A stretch of DNA of 11,646 nt from Ruminococcaceae bacterium UBA1785 (GCA_002314555.1 DCGF01000031.1:339-11984), one strand, 5' to 3'; counted from the stretch's first letter, positions 1 through 6,312 are shown. Notes: a model not told the origin generated them from the letters alone. Numbers and translations are program-made.

Positions 1-2
1 AG

Positions 3-170
3 GGTAGAACAAGCTTTATTATTGCCCATAGACTTTCGACTATTCGCAATGCAGATTTAATCCTTTGCCTCAATGAAGGCGATATTGTGGAGCAGGGAAC
101 ACACGAAGAACTTTTGGCTAAAAACGGTTTCTACGCAAATCTTTATAATTCTCAATTTGAGAATGAATAA
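3..170 (+). CDS. ABC exporter, C-terminal ATPase fragment (5' truncated)
   Basis: This is the last 55 codons of a gene entering from the left edge. The reading frame gives GRTSFIIAHRLSTIRNADLI, which contains the H-loop (switch) histidine in IAHRLSTIRNAD, followed by a strand of the form LCLNEGDIVEQGTHEELLAKNGFYANLY. This is the standard end of the nucleotide-binding domain of MsbA/MdlB/BmrA-type exporters, where the transmembrane and ATPase domains are fused in one chain; the 'G.Y..LY..Q' ending is typical of these half-transporters rather than of importer ATPases. The Walker A, signature and Walker B motifs lie outside the window, so the substrate cannot be judged. The frame is open and ends at TAA 168-170. 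No convincing terminator follows; the next promoter begins about 87 bases downstream. Confidence 0.9.
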   Translation, partial: GRTSFIIAHRLSTIRNADLILCLNEGDIVEQGTHEELLAKNGFYANLYNSQFENE

Positions 171-188
171 TATGCATATTTATGCAAA
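171..188. promoter_or_regulatory. ARG-box-like palindrome 1 (putative ArgR site)
   Basis: Positions 173-186 read TGCATATTTATGCA, a perfect palindrome. It fits the 14-bp core of an ARG box, with half-sites TGCAT and ATGCA and an AT-only 4-bp centre. The classical core is TGAAT-N4-ATTCA; in Bacillus-type boxes ATGCA half-sites are also used. It lies directly after the exporter stop codon and about 70 bp upstream of the -35 of the amino-acid importer operon. Assignment to ArgR/AhrC is inference from the pattern and the transporter downstream. Confidence 0.5.
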
Positions 189-232
189 ATATTCACTCTA
201 TAATACATTATTAAAAAGATATGCAGAAAAAA

Positions 233-250
233 CTTGAATAAATATTCAAA
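233..250. promoter_or_regulatory. ARG box 2 (putative ArgR site), with a half-site at 266-270
   Basis: Positions 235-248 read TGAATAAATATTCA, an exact match to the classical ARG-box core TGAAT-WWWW-ATTCA. The symmetry extends one base further each way (TTGAATAAATATTCAA). It ends just upstream of the -35 hexamer at 257-262. A second ATTCA half-site lies at 266-270 in the promoter spacer, exactly 22 bp (about two helical turns) after the ATTCA at 244-248, close to the 21-bp spacing of tandem ARG boxes. An ATGCA half-site at 221-225 may add to the array. Binding here would cover the -35 region, which suggests arginine-dependent repression of the importer operon. This is inference: no regulator gene is in the window. 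Confidence 0.6.
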
Positions 251-256
251 AAATAG

Positions 257-284
257 TTGACAAATATTCATGTAAGTGTATAAT
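257..284 (+). promoter_or_regulatory. Consensus sigma-A promoter of the amino-acid importer operon
   Basis: TTGACA at 257-262 and TATAAT at 279-284 both match the housekeeping consensus perfectly, with a 16-bp spacer. Transcription should begin near 291, giving a leader of about 44 nt that carries GGAGG at 321-325, nine bases before the ATG at 335. Such a strong promoter suits an abundant binding protein and leaves room for repression by the ArgR-like boxes at and around the -35. Confidence 0.85.
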
Positions 285-334
285 TATGCCATTCCAATAA
301 AAACTTTATTTATTTTTTACGGAGGTTTTTTATT

Positions 335-1084
335 ATGAAAAAGTTTATCGCACTTGCACTTGCACTTACTATGGTGCTCGCATTCGCAGCTTGTGCTAAG
401 GCACCAGCAGAGACAGAAAAGACAGAAATCGTAATGGGAACAAACGCAGCTTTCCCTCCATATGAGTTCGTTAATGATGACGGATCATTCGGCGGAATTG
501 ACGTTGAAATCGCTCAGGCTATTGCTGACAAGCTTGGCTATACACTCGTAATTAAGGATATGGAATTTGATTCACTCATCGCTGCTGTTTCTGGTGGCTC
601 TGTTGATTTCGTTATGGCTGGTTTAACAGTTACTGACGAGCGTAAAGAGAGCGTTAACTTCTCAGAGACATATGCACAGGGCGTTCAGGTTATCATCGTT
701 CCAGAAGGTTCTGACATCAAGTCAGCTGACGACCTTGACGGCGCCAAGATCGGTGTTCAGACTGGTACAACAGGTGACATCTATTGCACAGGCGACTTCG
801 GTCAGGAGAACGTTAAGCAGTACAGATATGCTGCTGAAGCTATCAATGCTCTTTTGAACGGTCAGGTTGATTGCGTTGTAATCGATAACGAGCCAGCTAA
901 GAACTTCGTTTCAACAAATGAAGGCCTTACAATCCTTGATACAGCTTACACTGAGGAAGACTACGCCGCTGCTTTTGCTAAGGAAAACACAGCACTTCAG
1001 TCAGACTTTAACGCAGCTCTTGCAGAGCTCCAGGCTGACGGTACTATCGACGAGATTATCTCTAAGTACATCAAGGCTGAATAA
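335..1084 (+). CDS. Polar amino-acid ABC transporter, substrate-binding lipoprotein
   Basis: This is the extracellular receptor of an amino-acid importer, a family 3 solute-binding protein of 249 aa. Residues 1-19 are a signal peptide (MKKF plus a hydrophobic run) ending in the lipobox FAAC, so Cys20 is the lipid anchor. The mature domain has the family's conserved elements: AFPPYEF (39-45), FGGIDVEIAQAIA (52-64), AGLTVTDERK (95-104, with Arg103 as the expected carboxylate-binding residue), TGTTGD (143-148) and VIDNEPA (182-188, Asp184 as the expected alpha-amino ligand). These match the ligand residues of the LAO/HisJ/ArtJ group. ATG 335 is preceded by GGAGG at 321-325. The gene is first in an operon with its permease and ATPase. 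The ARG-box-like sites upstream point to arginine or another cationic amino acid, as for B. subtilis ArtP, but the sequence alone does not fix the ligand; cystine or glutamine remain possible. Confidence 0.93.
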   Translation: MKKFIALALALTMVLAFAACAKAPAETEKTEIVMGTNAAFPPYEFVNDDGSFGGIDVEIAQAIADKLGYTLVIKDMEFDSLIAAVSGGSVDFVMAGLTVTDERKESVNFSETYAQGVQVIIVPEGSDIKSADDLDGAKIGVQTGTTGDIYCTGDFGQENVKQYRYAAEAINALLNGQVDCVVIDNEPAKNFVSTNEGLTILDTAYTEEDYAAAFAKENTALQSDFNAALAELQADGTIDEIISKYIKAE

Positions 1085-1110
1085 TTATTGATTTTTAATA
1101 TTTGAGATTA

Positions 1111-1133
1111 GGGAGCAGTAGGAATACTGCCCC
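1111..1133 (+). promoter_or_regulatory. Intercistronic hairpin between binding protein and permease
   Basis: GCAGTA (1115-1120) pairs perfectly with TACTGC (1125-1130) around a GGAA tetraloop, and the stem extends past one A/C mismatch to GGG/CCC. The run that follows (TTGTTTCATATTTT) is only a weak U-tract. Such hairpins after a binding-protein gene often stabilise the upstream mRNA or act as a leaky terminator, so that receptor exceeds membrane subunits. That role is inferred here. Confidence 0.6.
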
Positions 1134-1161
1134 TTGTTTCATATTTTGAGAGAAGATTTAT

Positions 1162-1941
1162 ATGAATTATGTTTCATTTTCAACCTGGATTACGACAGCT
1201 CCTGCTTGGATTGCTGGCCTTCCAGAAGGTCTACAAAACTTCATATTCCAACTCTTTCAGACATTCGTTTTTGCTGATCGTTGGAAACTATTTGCAAACG
1301 GACTTAAGATAACATTTATAGTTACAATTGGCGCTTTGGCTATAGGTATTGTTATCGGTCTTATTATCGCTATGATAAGGACTCTTTACAGTAGCTATGT
1401 AGTAACAAAACCACCATTTTTACTTAGGGTATTTAATACCTTTGCAAATATCTATTTAACCGTTATTCGTGGTACTCCAATGATGGTTCAGCTCCTTATC
1501 ATGGGCTTTGTAATTATCGTTCCAAAGACAGACACAGGAACTATCCTCTGCGGTATTATCACCCTTGGCATTAACTCGGGTGCTTATGTTGCTGAGATTA
1601 TCCGTTCTGGTCTTATGTCAATCCCTAAGGGACAGACAGAGGCAGGACGTAGCCTTGGTTTCAATTATATTCAAACCATGTGGTACATCGTTATTCCACA
1701 GGCTATAAAGAACATTCTTCCAGCACTTGGTAACGAGATGATTACTCTTCTTAAAGATACATCGCTTGTATCTGTAATCGCTCTTCGCGATGTTACAAAA
1801 CAGGCACAGAATATCCAGAGCCTTACATATAATGCTTTGGTACCATACATCAGTCTTGCAGTTATTTATCTTGTAATCGTTATTGTCCTTACAAGACTTC
1901 TTGCAGTATTAGAAAAGAGGTTGAGACGTAGTGAACACTGA
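1162..1941 (+). CDS. Polar amino-acid ABC transporter, permease
   Basis: This 259-aa integral membrane protein is the channel subunit of the importer (HisM/GlnP/ArtQ family). After an unusually long N-terminal stretch of about 45 residues come hydrophobic segments around residues 50-70, 95-120, 125-150 and 225-250. The conserved motif VIRGTPMMVQLLI lies near residues 108-120. The EAA cytoplasmic loop starts at Glu160 (EAGRSLGFNYIQTMWYIVIPQA), the site that docks onto the ATPase. It is followed by ALGNEMITLLKDTSLVSVI, typical of the family. The start ATG 1162 has a modest purine-rich RBS (GAGAGAAG, 1148-1155). The 3' end overlaps the ATPase gene by 11 bases, so the two are probably translationally coupled. 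Only one permease gene is present, so the complex should use a homodimer. Confidence 0.93.
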   Translation: MNYVSFSTWITTAPAWIAGLPEGLQNFIFQLFQTFVFADRWKLFANGLKITFIVTIGALAIGIVIGLIIAMIRTLYSSYVVTKPPFLLRVFNTFANIYLTVIRGTPMMVQLLIMGFVIIVPKTDTGTILCGIITLGINSGAYVAEIIRSGLMSIPKGQTEAGRSLGFNYIQTMWYIVIPQAIKNILPALGNEMITLLKDTSLVSVIALRDVTKQAQNIQSLTYNALVPYISLAVIYLVIVIVLTRLLAVLEKRLRRSEH

Positions 1942-2677
1942 GAATCAAGATATTGTAATAAAAGTCGAAAACCTTGAAAAACATTTTGGTGATCATAAGG
2001 TACTTAAGGGAATTTCAACCGACATCGATAGAGGCGAAGTAGTTGTAATTATCGGCGCTTCAGGTTCTGGTAAATCAACATTTCTTCGTTGCCTCAACTG
2101 CCTTGAAGACCCAACAGGCGGTAGCATAATTTTTGATGGTGTTGATATTGCAGACGTATCTATAGATATTAATATTCACAGACAGAAGATGGGAATGGTA
2201 TTCCAGCAGTTTAACCTTTTCCCACATAAAACTGTTATTGAGAATATGACTATGGCACCAATAAAGCTTAAGGGTATGAAGAAAGAGGATGCCAATGTAC
2301 TCGCAATGAAGCTCCTTGAACGCGTTGGTCTTGCAGACAGAGCAGACTCTTATCCTTCACAGCTCTCAGGTGGACAGCAGCAGCGTGTTGCTATCGTTCG
2401 TGCTCTTGCTATGGAGCCAGATGTAATGCTCTTTGATGAGCCAACATCAGCCTTGGACCCTGAGATGGTAGGAGAAGTTCTTGACGTTATGAAGACTCTT
2501 GCCGACGACGGCATGACAATGGTTATTGTTACCCATGAAATGGGCTTCGCACGCGAAGTTGCCGACGACGTCATCTTTATTGCCGATGGCATCATCGAAG
2601 AGGAGGGAACTCCTGAAGAAGTATTTGATCATCCAAAGTCAGAAAAACTTCAAAGTTTCCTTTCAAAAGTATTATAA
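1931..2677 (+). CDS. Polar amino-acid ABC transporter, ATP-binding protein (GTG start)
   Basis: This 248-aa cytoplasmic ATPase powers the importer and belongs to the GlnQ/HisP/ArtR family. All motifs are intact: Walker A GASGSGKST (42-50), Q-loop in VFQQFNLFPH (90-99), signature LSGGQQQR (145-152), Walker B VMLFDEP with catalytic Glu170 (165-171), D-loop SALDPE (173-178) and H-loop VTHE with His202. The protein starts at GTG 1931, with AGAGG at 1916-1920 and ten bases between; no ATG start fits the family's N-terminus. The gene begins inside the last codons of the permease, which would help keep the subunits in stoichiometry. It is the last gene of the operon, with a strong terminator 24 bases beyond its TAA. 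GlnQ-type ATPases have closely similar sequences, so specificity must come from the binding protein. Confidence 0.95.
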   Translation: MNTENQDIVIKVENLEKHFGDHKVLKGISTDIDRGEVVVIIGASGSGKSTFLRCLNCLEDPTGGSIIFDGVDIADVSIDINIHRQKMGMVFQQFNLFPHKTVIENMTMAPIKLKGMKKEDANVLAMKLLERVGLADRADSYPSQLSGGQQQRVAIVRALAMEPDVMLFDEPTSALDPEMVGEVLDVMKTLADDGMTMVIVTHEMGFAREVADDVIFIADGIIEEEGTPEEVFDHPKSEKLQSFLSKVL

Positions 2678-2693
2678 TTTCACATATGTGAAA
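2678..2693. repeat. Perfect 16-bp palindrome after the importer operon
   Basis: TTTCACATATGTGAAA begins immediately after the ATPase stop codon. As RNA it would fold to a 6-bp stem with an ATAT loop, eight bases before the terminator hairpin. It could assist termination or protect the 3' end. It also has the form of a dimeric regulator site, but no promoter with a good -35 is visible next to it, so the role is open. Confidence 0.5.
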
Positions 2694-2700
2694 ACACACA

Positions 2701-2728
2701 AAAACCGCAAGTTTTCCTTGCGGTTTTT
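2701..2728 (+). terminator. Rho-independent terminator of the importer operon
   Basis: AAAACCGCAAG (2701-2711) pairs perfectly with CTTGCGGTTTT (2717-2727) around a TTTTC loop. The right arm merges into a run of five T (2724-2728). The mirrored A-run on the left arm makes it potentially active in both directions. Confidence 0.88.
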
Positions 2729-2808
2729 AGTTTAATGTGATAGAGTGTAAATGTATCTTTATATTTATTATTATAATTAATACTATATTAGATGGGGGAA
2801 ATCTCTAT

Positions 2809-3864
2809 ATGACTCTTGCTGAACTCTTAAAAGTAGCAGAAGATAATAAGGCTTCTGACGTACATATTACCGTAGGTGTTCCACCACTTATGCGTGTTCA
2901 TGGTTCTATGATGCCAATCCCTAACGAGCCTCGCCTTATGGCTGAAGATGTAGAAGCTCTTGTTAAGGGTATCATGGGTGAGTTCCAAAAGAGAGCTTTC
3001 GCTGAGCGTGGCGAAATCGACTTCTCATTTGGTCTTGCTGGAATGGGCCGTTACCGTGTTAACGTATTCCGTCAGCGTGGTACTACTGCTGCTGTATTCC
3101 GTCTCGTAGGTTCTAAGATTCCTAACCCACGTGACCTCGGTGTTCCAGAGCCAGTTATCGACCTCTATCAGTTAAAGTCAGGTCTTGTACTTGTAACAGG
3201 TCCTACAGGTTCTGGTAAGTCAACAACTCTTGCATCACTTCTTGGTCTTATTAATGACAACTTAAACGACCACATCATCACTCTTGAAGACCCTATCGAG
3301 TATCTTCATAGACATAATAAATCAATCGTTAACCAGAGAGAAATCGGTGTTGATACACGTTCTTATGCAGCTGCTCTTCGTGCTGCTCTTCGTGAGGACC
3401 CTGATGTAATCCTCGTAGGTGAGATGCGTGACCTTGAGACTATCGGTACTGCTGTAACTGCAGCAGAAACTGGTCACTTGGTTTTCTCAACACTTCATAC
3501 AATCGGCTGCGCAGAGACAATCGACCGTATCATCGACGTATTCCCAACTGATCAGCAGGATCAGATTCGTGTACAGCTTTCTATGGTACTTGAAGCAGTT
3601 GTTTCTCAGCGTCTTATCCCTACTCTTGATGGTAACGGACGTGTTGCTGCATTCGAAGTAATGCTTGCTGACTCAGCTATTAGAAACCTTATCCGTGAAG
3701 GTAAGAACTATCAGATTCCTTCAGCTATGCAGTCTGCTAAGAAGAGAGGTAACCAGTCTATGGATGACTGCCTCTGTGATCTTTACACTCAGGGTAGAAT
3801 TTCTAGAAAGAACGCTCTCCTTTATGCTGCTGACCAGGATGAAATGGCTAAGCGTCTTATGTAG
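2809..3864 (+). CDS. pilT: Type IV pilus retraction ATPase PilT
   Basis: This 351-aa cytoplasmic hexameric motor is the PilT type of secretion ATPase, which depolymerises type IV pili. The N-terminal PAS-like domain opens with LLKVAEDNKASDVHITVGVPP. The RecA-like core has Walker A GPTGSGKST (131-139), the Asp box ITLEDPIEY with catalytic Glu164 (157-165), Walker B DVILVGE (199-205) and the His box TGHLVFSTLHT (221-231). Near the C-terminus lies AIRNLIRE (290-297), the motif tied to retraction that separates PilT from PilB-type extension motors. Start choice: the frame is open back to a GTG at 2737, but that adds a non-conserved hydrophobic leader; ATG 2809 has GGGGGA at 2794-2799 and gives the family N-terminus. 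Terminators lie on both sides, so it is monocistronic, and no other pilus gene is nearby. A TATAAT at 2772-2777 could be its -10, but I find no good -35. Confidence 0.95.
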   Translation: MTLAELLKVAEDNKASDVHITVGVPPLMRVHGSMMPIPNEPRLMAEDVEALVKGIMGEFQKRAFAERGEIDFSFGLAGMGRYRVNVFRQRGTTAAVFRLVGSKIPNPRDLGVPEPVIDLYQLKSGLVLVTGPTGSGKSTTLASLLGLINDNLNDHIITLEDPIEYLHRHNKSIVNQREIGVDTRSYAAALRAALREDPDVILVGEMRDLETIGTAVTAAETGHLVFSTLHTIGCAETIDRIIDVFPTDQQDQIRVQLSMVLEAVVSQRLIPTLDGNGRVAAFEVMLADSAIRNLIREGKNYQIPSAMQSAKKRGNQSMDDCLCDLYTQGRISRKNALLYAADQDEMAKRLM

Positions 3865-3893
3865 TTAAAAATTCTCGGCTCAGCTTGTATTAT
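3865..3893 (+). promoter_or_regulatory. Candidate malQ promoter embedded in the pilT terminator
   Basis: TTAAAA (3865-3870, 4/6 match to the -35) and TATTAT (3888-3893, 5/6 match to the -10) are separated by 17 bp. The -10 coincides with the loop of the terminator hairpin. A start near 3900 would give a 25-nt leader with AAGGAT (3914-3919) before ATG 3925. It is the only reasonable promoter I see in the 60 bases between pilT and malQ. The -35 is weak, so this is tentative. Confidence 0.35.
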
Positions 3894-3913
3894 GCAAGCT
3901 GAGCTTATTTTTT
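3878..3913 (+). terminator. Rho-independent terminator after pilT
   Basis: GCTCAGCTTG (3878-3887) pairs perfectly with CAAGCTGAGC (3895-3904) around a seven-base loop, followed by the T-rich tail TTATTTTTT (3905-3913). It ends one base before the malQ ribosome binding site. Confidence 0.85.
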
Positions 3914-3924
3914 AAGGATAAATT

Positions 3925-5406
3925 ATGATTAAGAGAAGTGCAGGCATACTTTTGCCAATATTTTCTTTGCCGTCGCCGTACGGCATAGGCACACTGGGTA
4001 AGGCCGCCTATGACTTTGTCGACTTTCTAGTCGACGCAGGTCAGTCATGGTGGCAGATTCTTCCAGTGGGCCCAACTAGTTACGGCGACTCGCCATACCA
4101 AAGCTTTTCAACCTTTGCAGGAAACCCTTATTTTATCGACCTCGATATGCTTATCGAGGATGGGCTCCTTAAAAAGTCTGATGTAAAAGATCTCACTTGG
4201 TATGGTCATCCTTCATATGTGGATTACGAGAAACTTTGGGACTTACGTTTTGATGTCCTTCGAAAGGCCGTAAAAAACAGTAAGGGAAGAAATGACCCCG
4301 AGTTTTTACATTTCTTTACAGAAAATAATAGATGGCTAACTGAGTACTCACTCTACATGGCAGTAAAAGCACACTTTGATAACAAAGCGTGGACCGAGTG
4401 GCCAGATGAGGAGATTAGGCTTCATAAGGAGTCTGCCATCATCAAATATACTGAGATGCTCGCAGGCGACATCCTCTTCTATGAGTATCTTCAGTTCTTA
4501 TTCTTTAAGCAGTGGGATAAGCTCAGAACTTATGCAAAAGAGAATGGCATAGGTATTATCGGTGATATACCTATCTATGTAGCTCTTGATTCGGCCGATG
4601 TCTGGTCTGACCCTATGCAGTTCAAACTTGATGAGAAGGGATATCCAAAGGATGTAGCAGGTGTTCCACCTGATTATTTCTCAAAGGATGGACAGCTTTG
4701 GGGTAACCCTCTTTACGACTGGGACTTCATGAGAAGTGATGGCTTTGGTTGGTGGATTAGAAGAATAGAGGGTGCACAGAAACTCTATGATGTAATTCGC
4801 ATAGATCACTTTAGAGGCTTTGAGTCATACTGGGCAGTACCGTATGGAGATGATACGGCGAAGAATGGTCGCTGGATTAAAGGCCCTGGAATTGAATTTG
4901 TAAATGTTCTAAAAAACTGGTTTTGGAATATTCAGTTTATTGCAGAGGACCTTGGCATCTTAACAGATGATGTCCGTGACCTTTTAAAGGAATCAACTTT
5001 CCCAGGAATGAAAGTATTGGAATTTGCTTTTGATTCAAAAGAACCTTCAGACTATCTTCCATATAACTATGAAAAGAATTGTGTCTGCTATGCAGGTACA
5101 CATGATAATGATACGCTTCTTGGTTGGGCGAAGACTGCAAAGAAAGATGATGTTAAGTTTGCAAAAGAGTTCTTAAATGTAAAAGATGATAAGGACTTAG
5201 TTAGCGAAATATTGAGAGCGGGACTCTCATCAACAGCAGACCTCTTTGTGGCGCAGATACAAGATTATTTGGAACTTGGTCCTGAAACTAGGATCAATAC
5301 TCCAGGCACTTTGGGTGACAACTGGAAGTGGCGTTTAGCTGATGGCCAGCTTGATAAAAAGCTCTCGAAGCACATCTGTAAAGTAGTGAAGCTTTACAAT
5401 AGATAA
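3925..5406 (+). CDS. malQ: 4-alpha-glucanotransferase (amylomaltase, GH77)
   Basis: MalQ transfers alpha-1,4-glucan segments between maltodextrins, releasing glucose, in cytoplasmic maltodextrin or glycogen use. At 493 aa it is the compact bacterial type of about 500 aa. The N-terminus KRSAGILLPIFSLPSPYGIGTLG and the block WWQILPVGPTSYGDSPYQSFSTFAGNPYFIDL are hallmarks of GH77. The catalytic residues are visible: nucleophile Asp294 in IRIDHFRGFESYWAVP, acid/base Glu341 in FIAEDLG, and transition-state stabiliser Asp394 in GTHDND, nearly the same numbering as Thermus amylomaltase (293/340/395). The C-terminal PGTLGDNWKWR is also family-typical. ATG 3925 has AAGGAT at 3914-3919. No other mal or glg gene lies in the window; the gene sits alone between two terminators. 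Confidence 0.96.
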   Translation: MIKRSAGILLPIFSLPSPYGIGTLGKAAYDFVDFLVDAGQSWWQILPVGPTSYGDSPYQSFSTFAGNPYFIDLDMLIEDGLLKKSDVKDLTWYGHPSYVDYEKLWDLRFDVLRKAVKNSKGRNDPEFLHFFTENNRWLTEYSLYMAVKAHFDNKAWTEWPDEEIRLHKESAIIKYTEMLAGDILFYEYLQFLFFKQWDKLRTYAKENGIGIIGDIPIYVALDSADVWSDPMQFKLDEKGYPKDVAGVPPDYFSKDGQLWGNPLYDWDFMRSDGFGWWIRRIEGAQKLYDVIRIDHFRGFESYWAVPYGDDTAKNGRWIKGPGIEFVNVLKNWFWNIQFIAEDLGILTDDVRDLLKESTFPGMKVLEFAFDSKEPSDYLPYNYEKNCVCYAGTHDNDTLLGWAKTAKKDDVKFAKEFLNVKDDKDLVSEILRAGLSSTADLFVAQIQDYLELGPETRINTPGTLGDNWKWRLADGQLDKKLSKHICKVVKLYNR

Positions 5407-5413
5407 AAAAAGA

Positions 5414-5444
5414 GAAAGTGGGTATTTTGCTCACTTTCTTTTTT
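5414..5444 (+). terminator. Rho-independent terminator of malQ
   Basis: GAAAGTGGG (5414-5422) pairs with CTCACTTTC (5430-5438) with one G-T wobble, around the seven-base loop TATTTTG. Six T follow directly (5439-5444). It begins eight bases after the malQ stop codon. Confidence 0.9.
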
Positions 5445-5445
5445 G

Positions 5446-5474
5446 TTGAATATTTTTCTAAATTAGAATATAAT
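5446..5474 (+). promoter_or_regulatory. Sigma-A promoter of the xre-chr-hflX gene string
   Basis: TTGAAT (5446-5451) and TATAAT (5469-5474) are separated by the optimal 17 bp and start directly after the malQ terminator. Transcription should begin near 5481, about 25 nt before ATG 5506. An inverted repeat is centred on the -10 (see separate entry). Confidence 0.8.
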
Positions 5475-5495
5475 ATTTTTGTATTTTAGAAAAAT
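5452..5495. repeat. 11-bp inverted repeat around the -10 (putative XRE operator)
   Basis: ATTTTTCTAAA (5452-5462) is perfectly mirrored by TTTAGAAAAAT (5485-5495), with 22 bp between. The centres of the arms are 33 bp apart, about three helical turns, so both would face the same side of the DNA. The symmetry axis (5473.5) lies in the -10 hexamer. Because transcription should start near 5481, the left arm is not transcribed, which argues for a DNA site rather than an RNA hairpin. The obvious binder is the XRE protein encoded just downstream (inference). Confidence 0.55.
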
Positions 5496-5505
5496 GGAGG
5501 ACGTT

Positions 5506-5748
5506 ATGAGAATTAGAGAACAGCTTCGAGGTAGCAAAAACATGTCTGGTGCTAGAATCGAAGCTATTAGAAAAGAACGTGGAATAAAGCAAGTTGATAT
5601 GATTGAGTCACTCTCACTTCAAGGTGTTGAGATGACGAGCTCTGGCCTCTCTAAGATAGAGGGACAGCATAGGCTTATTAACGATTTTGAACTTTTGGCA
5701 ATTGCTAATACACTTGATGTATCAGTTGATTATCTTCTTGGAAGATAA
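5506..5748 (+). CDS. XRE-family helix-turn-helix transcriptional regulator
   Basis: This is a small 80-aa DNA-binding protein made of little more than one HTH_3 (Cro/C1-type) domain. Residues about 13-27 (MSGARIEAIRKERGI) form the first helix. The helix-turn-helix is IKQVDMIESLSLQG plus TSSGLSKIEGQHRLI, the SxIExG-type recognition segment. It ends with the usual helices LLAIANTLDVSVDYLLGR at the very C-terminus, so there is no sensor domain. Start choice: the frame runs back to TTG 5479 and has another ATG at 5494, but GGAGG at 5496-5500 is five bases before ATG 5506, and that ATG gives the better start. The stop is nine bases before the first chr gene. It probably represses its own promoter through the inverted repeat at 5452-5495 and would then also control the transporter genes. 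Confidence 0.88.
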   Translation: MRIREQLRGSKNMSGARIEAIRKERGIKQVDMIESLSLQGVEMTSSGLSKIEGQHRLINDFELLAIANTLDVSVDYLLGR

Positions 5749-5757
5749 GGGGTAGAA

Positions 5758-6312
5758 ATGAAAGAATTATTAAAGCTCTATGCGAGCTTCTTTAGGATCG
5801 GTCTTTTCACGATAGGTGGAGGATATGCTATGCTTCCACTTATGGAACGTGAGGCTGTAGATAAAAATCACTGGGTTACAAAAGAGGAGATGCTCGACAT
5901 CTATACTATGAGTCAGTGCACACCTGGTGTAATAGCAGTTAATACGGGCACGTTCATAGGCAGAAAAATTGGGGGCTTCTTTGGCGCAGTTTTAGCAACT
6001 TTAGGAGTAATCTCCCCAAGCCTTATCATAATAACTTTGATTGCTGCATTCTTTAATGGATTTGCAGATAACCCATATGTTATTAAAGCATTCTTTGGAA
6101 TTCGTGTAGCAGTAGCTGCACTCATTCTAAATTCGACAATAGGAATGATTAAAAAGGGAATTAAGAATGCCTATCAAATAGGAATCCTACTCGCCGCAGC
6201 TCTTACAATGATTATTTTTAACGTCTCTCCAATCGTTGTAATCCTGGTTGCTGGCATATTCGGACTCTTCTTCTTTGATGTTAGAACAAAGGAGGAAAAA
6301 GAGAATGAATAA
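5758..6312 (+). CDS. chrA: CHR-family (chromate-type) transporter, first short-chain subunit
   Basis: This 184-aa membrane protein is one half-size CHR domain (Pfam Chromate_transp). Key features are FFRIGLFTIGGGYAMLPLMERE (11-32, GGG at 20-22), Trp39, the TPG signature TPGVIAVNTGTFIG (55-68, with Asn62), a G/A-rich helix about 72-99 containing SPS, and further helices about 112-131 and 140-173. The C-terminus is charged (RTKEEKENE). Full-length CHR proteins carry two such domains; short-chain members come as adjacent pairs that work together, as in B. subtilis, and the next gene is the partner. The start ATG has AAGGGG at 5747-5752. Family members export chromate by proton exchange, but the natural substrate in an anaerobic bacterium is uncertain and could be another oxyanion. 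Confidence 0.9.
   Translation: MKELLKLYASFFRIGLFTIGGGYAMLPLMEREAVDKNHWVTKEEMLDIYTMSQCTPGVIAVNTGTFIGRKIGGFFGAVLATLGVISPSLIIITLIAAFFNGFADNPYVIKAFFGIRVAVAALILNSTIGMIKKGIKNAYQIGILLAAALTMIIFNVSPIVVILVAGIFGLFFFDVRTKEEKENE

Noticed and set aside
199..204. Second TATAAT upstream of the importer operon
   Set aside because: No acceptable -35 hexamer is found 16-18 bp upstream; the region is AT-rich, so a chance match is likely. The promoter at 257-284 is far better.
2499..2572. Repeated GCCGACGACG in the ATPase gene (2501 and 2561)
   Set aside because: Both copies encode Ala-Asp-Asp in the same protein; a two-copy 10-bp match in coding sequence needs no special explanation.
2772..2777. TATAAT upstream of pilT as a promoter
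   Set aside because: The spacing positions for a -35 contain no good hexamer. It may still be the real -10, but I cannot support a full promoter from the sequence.
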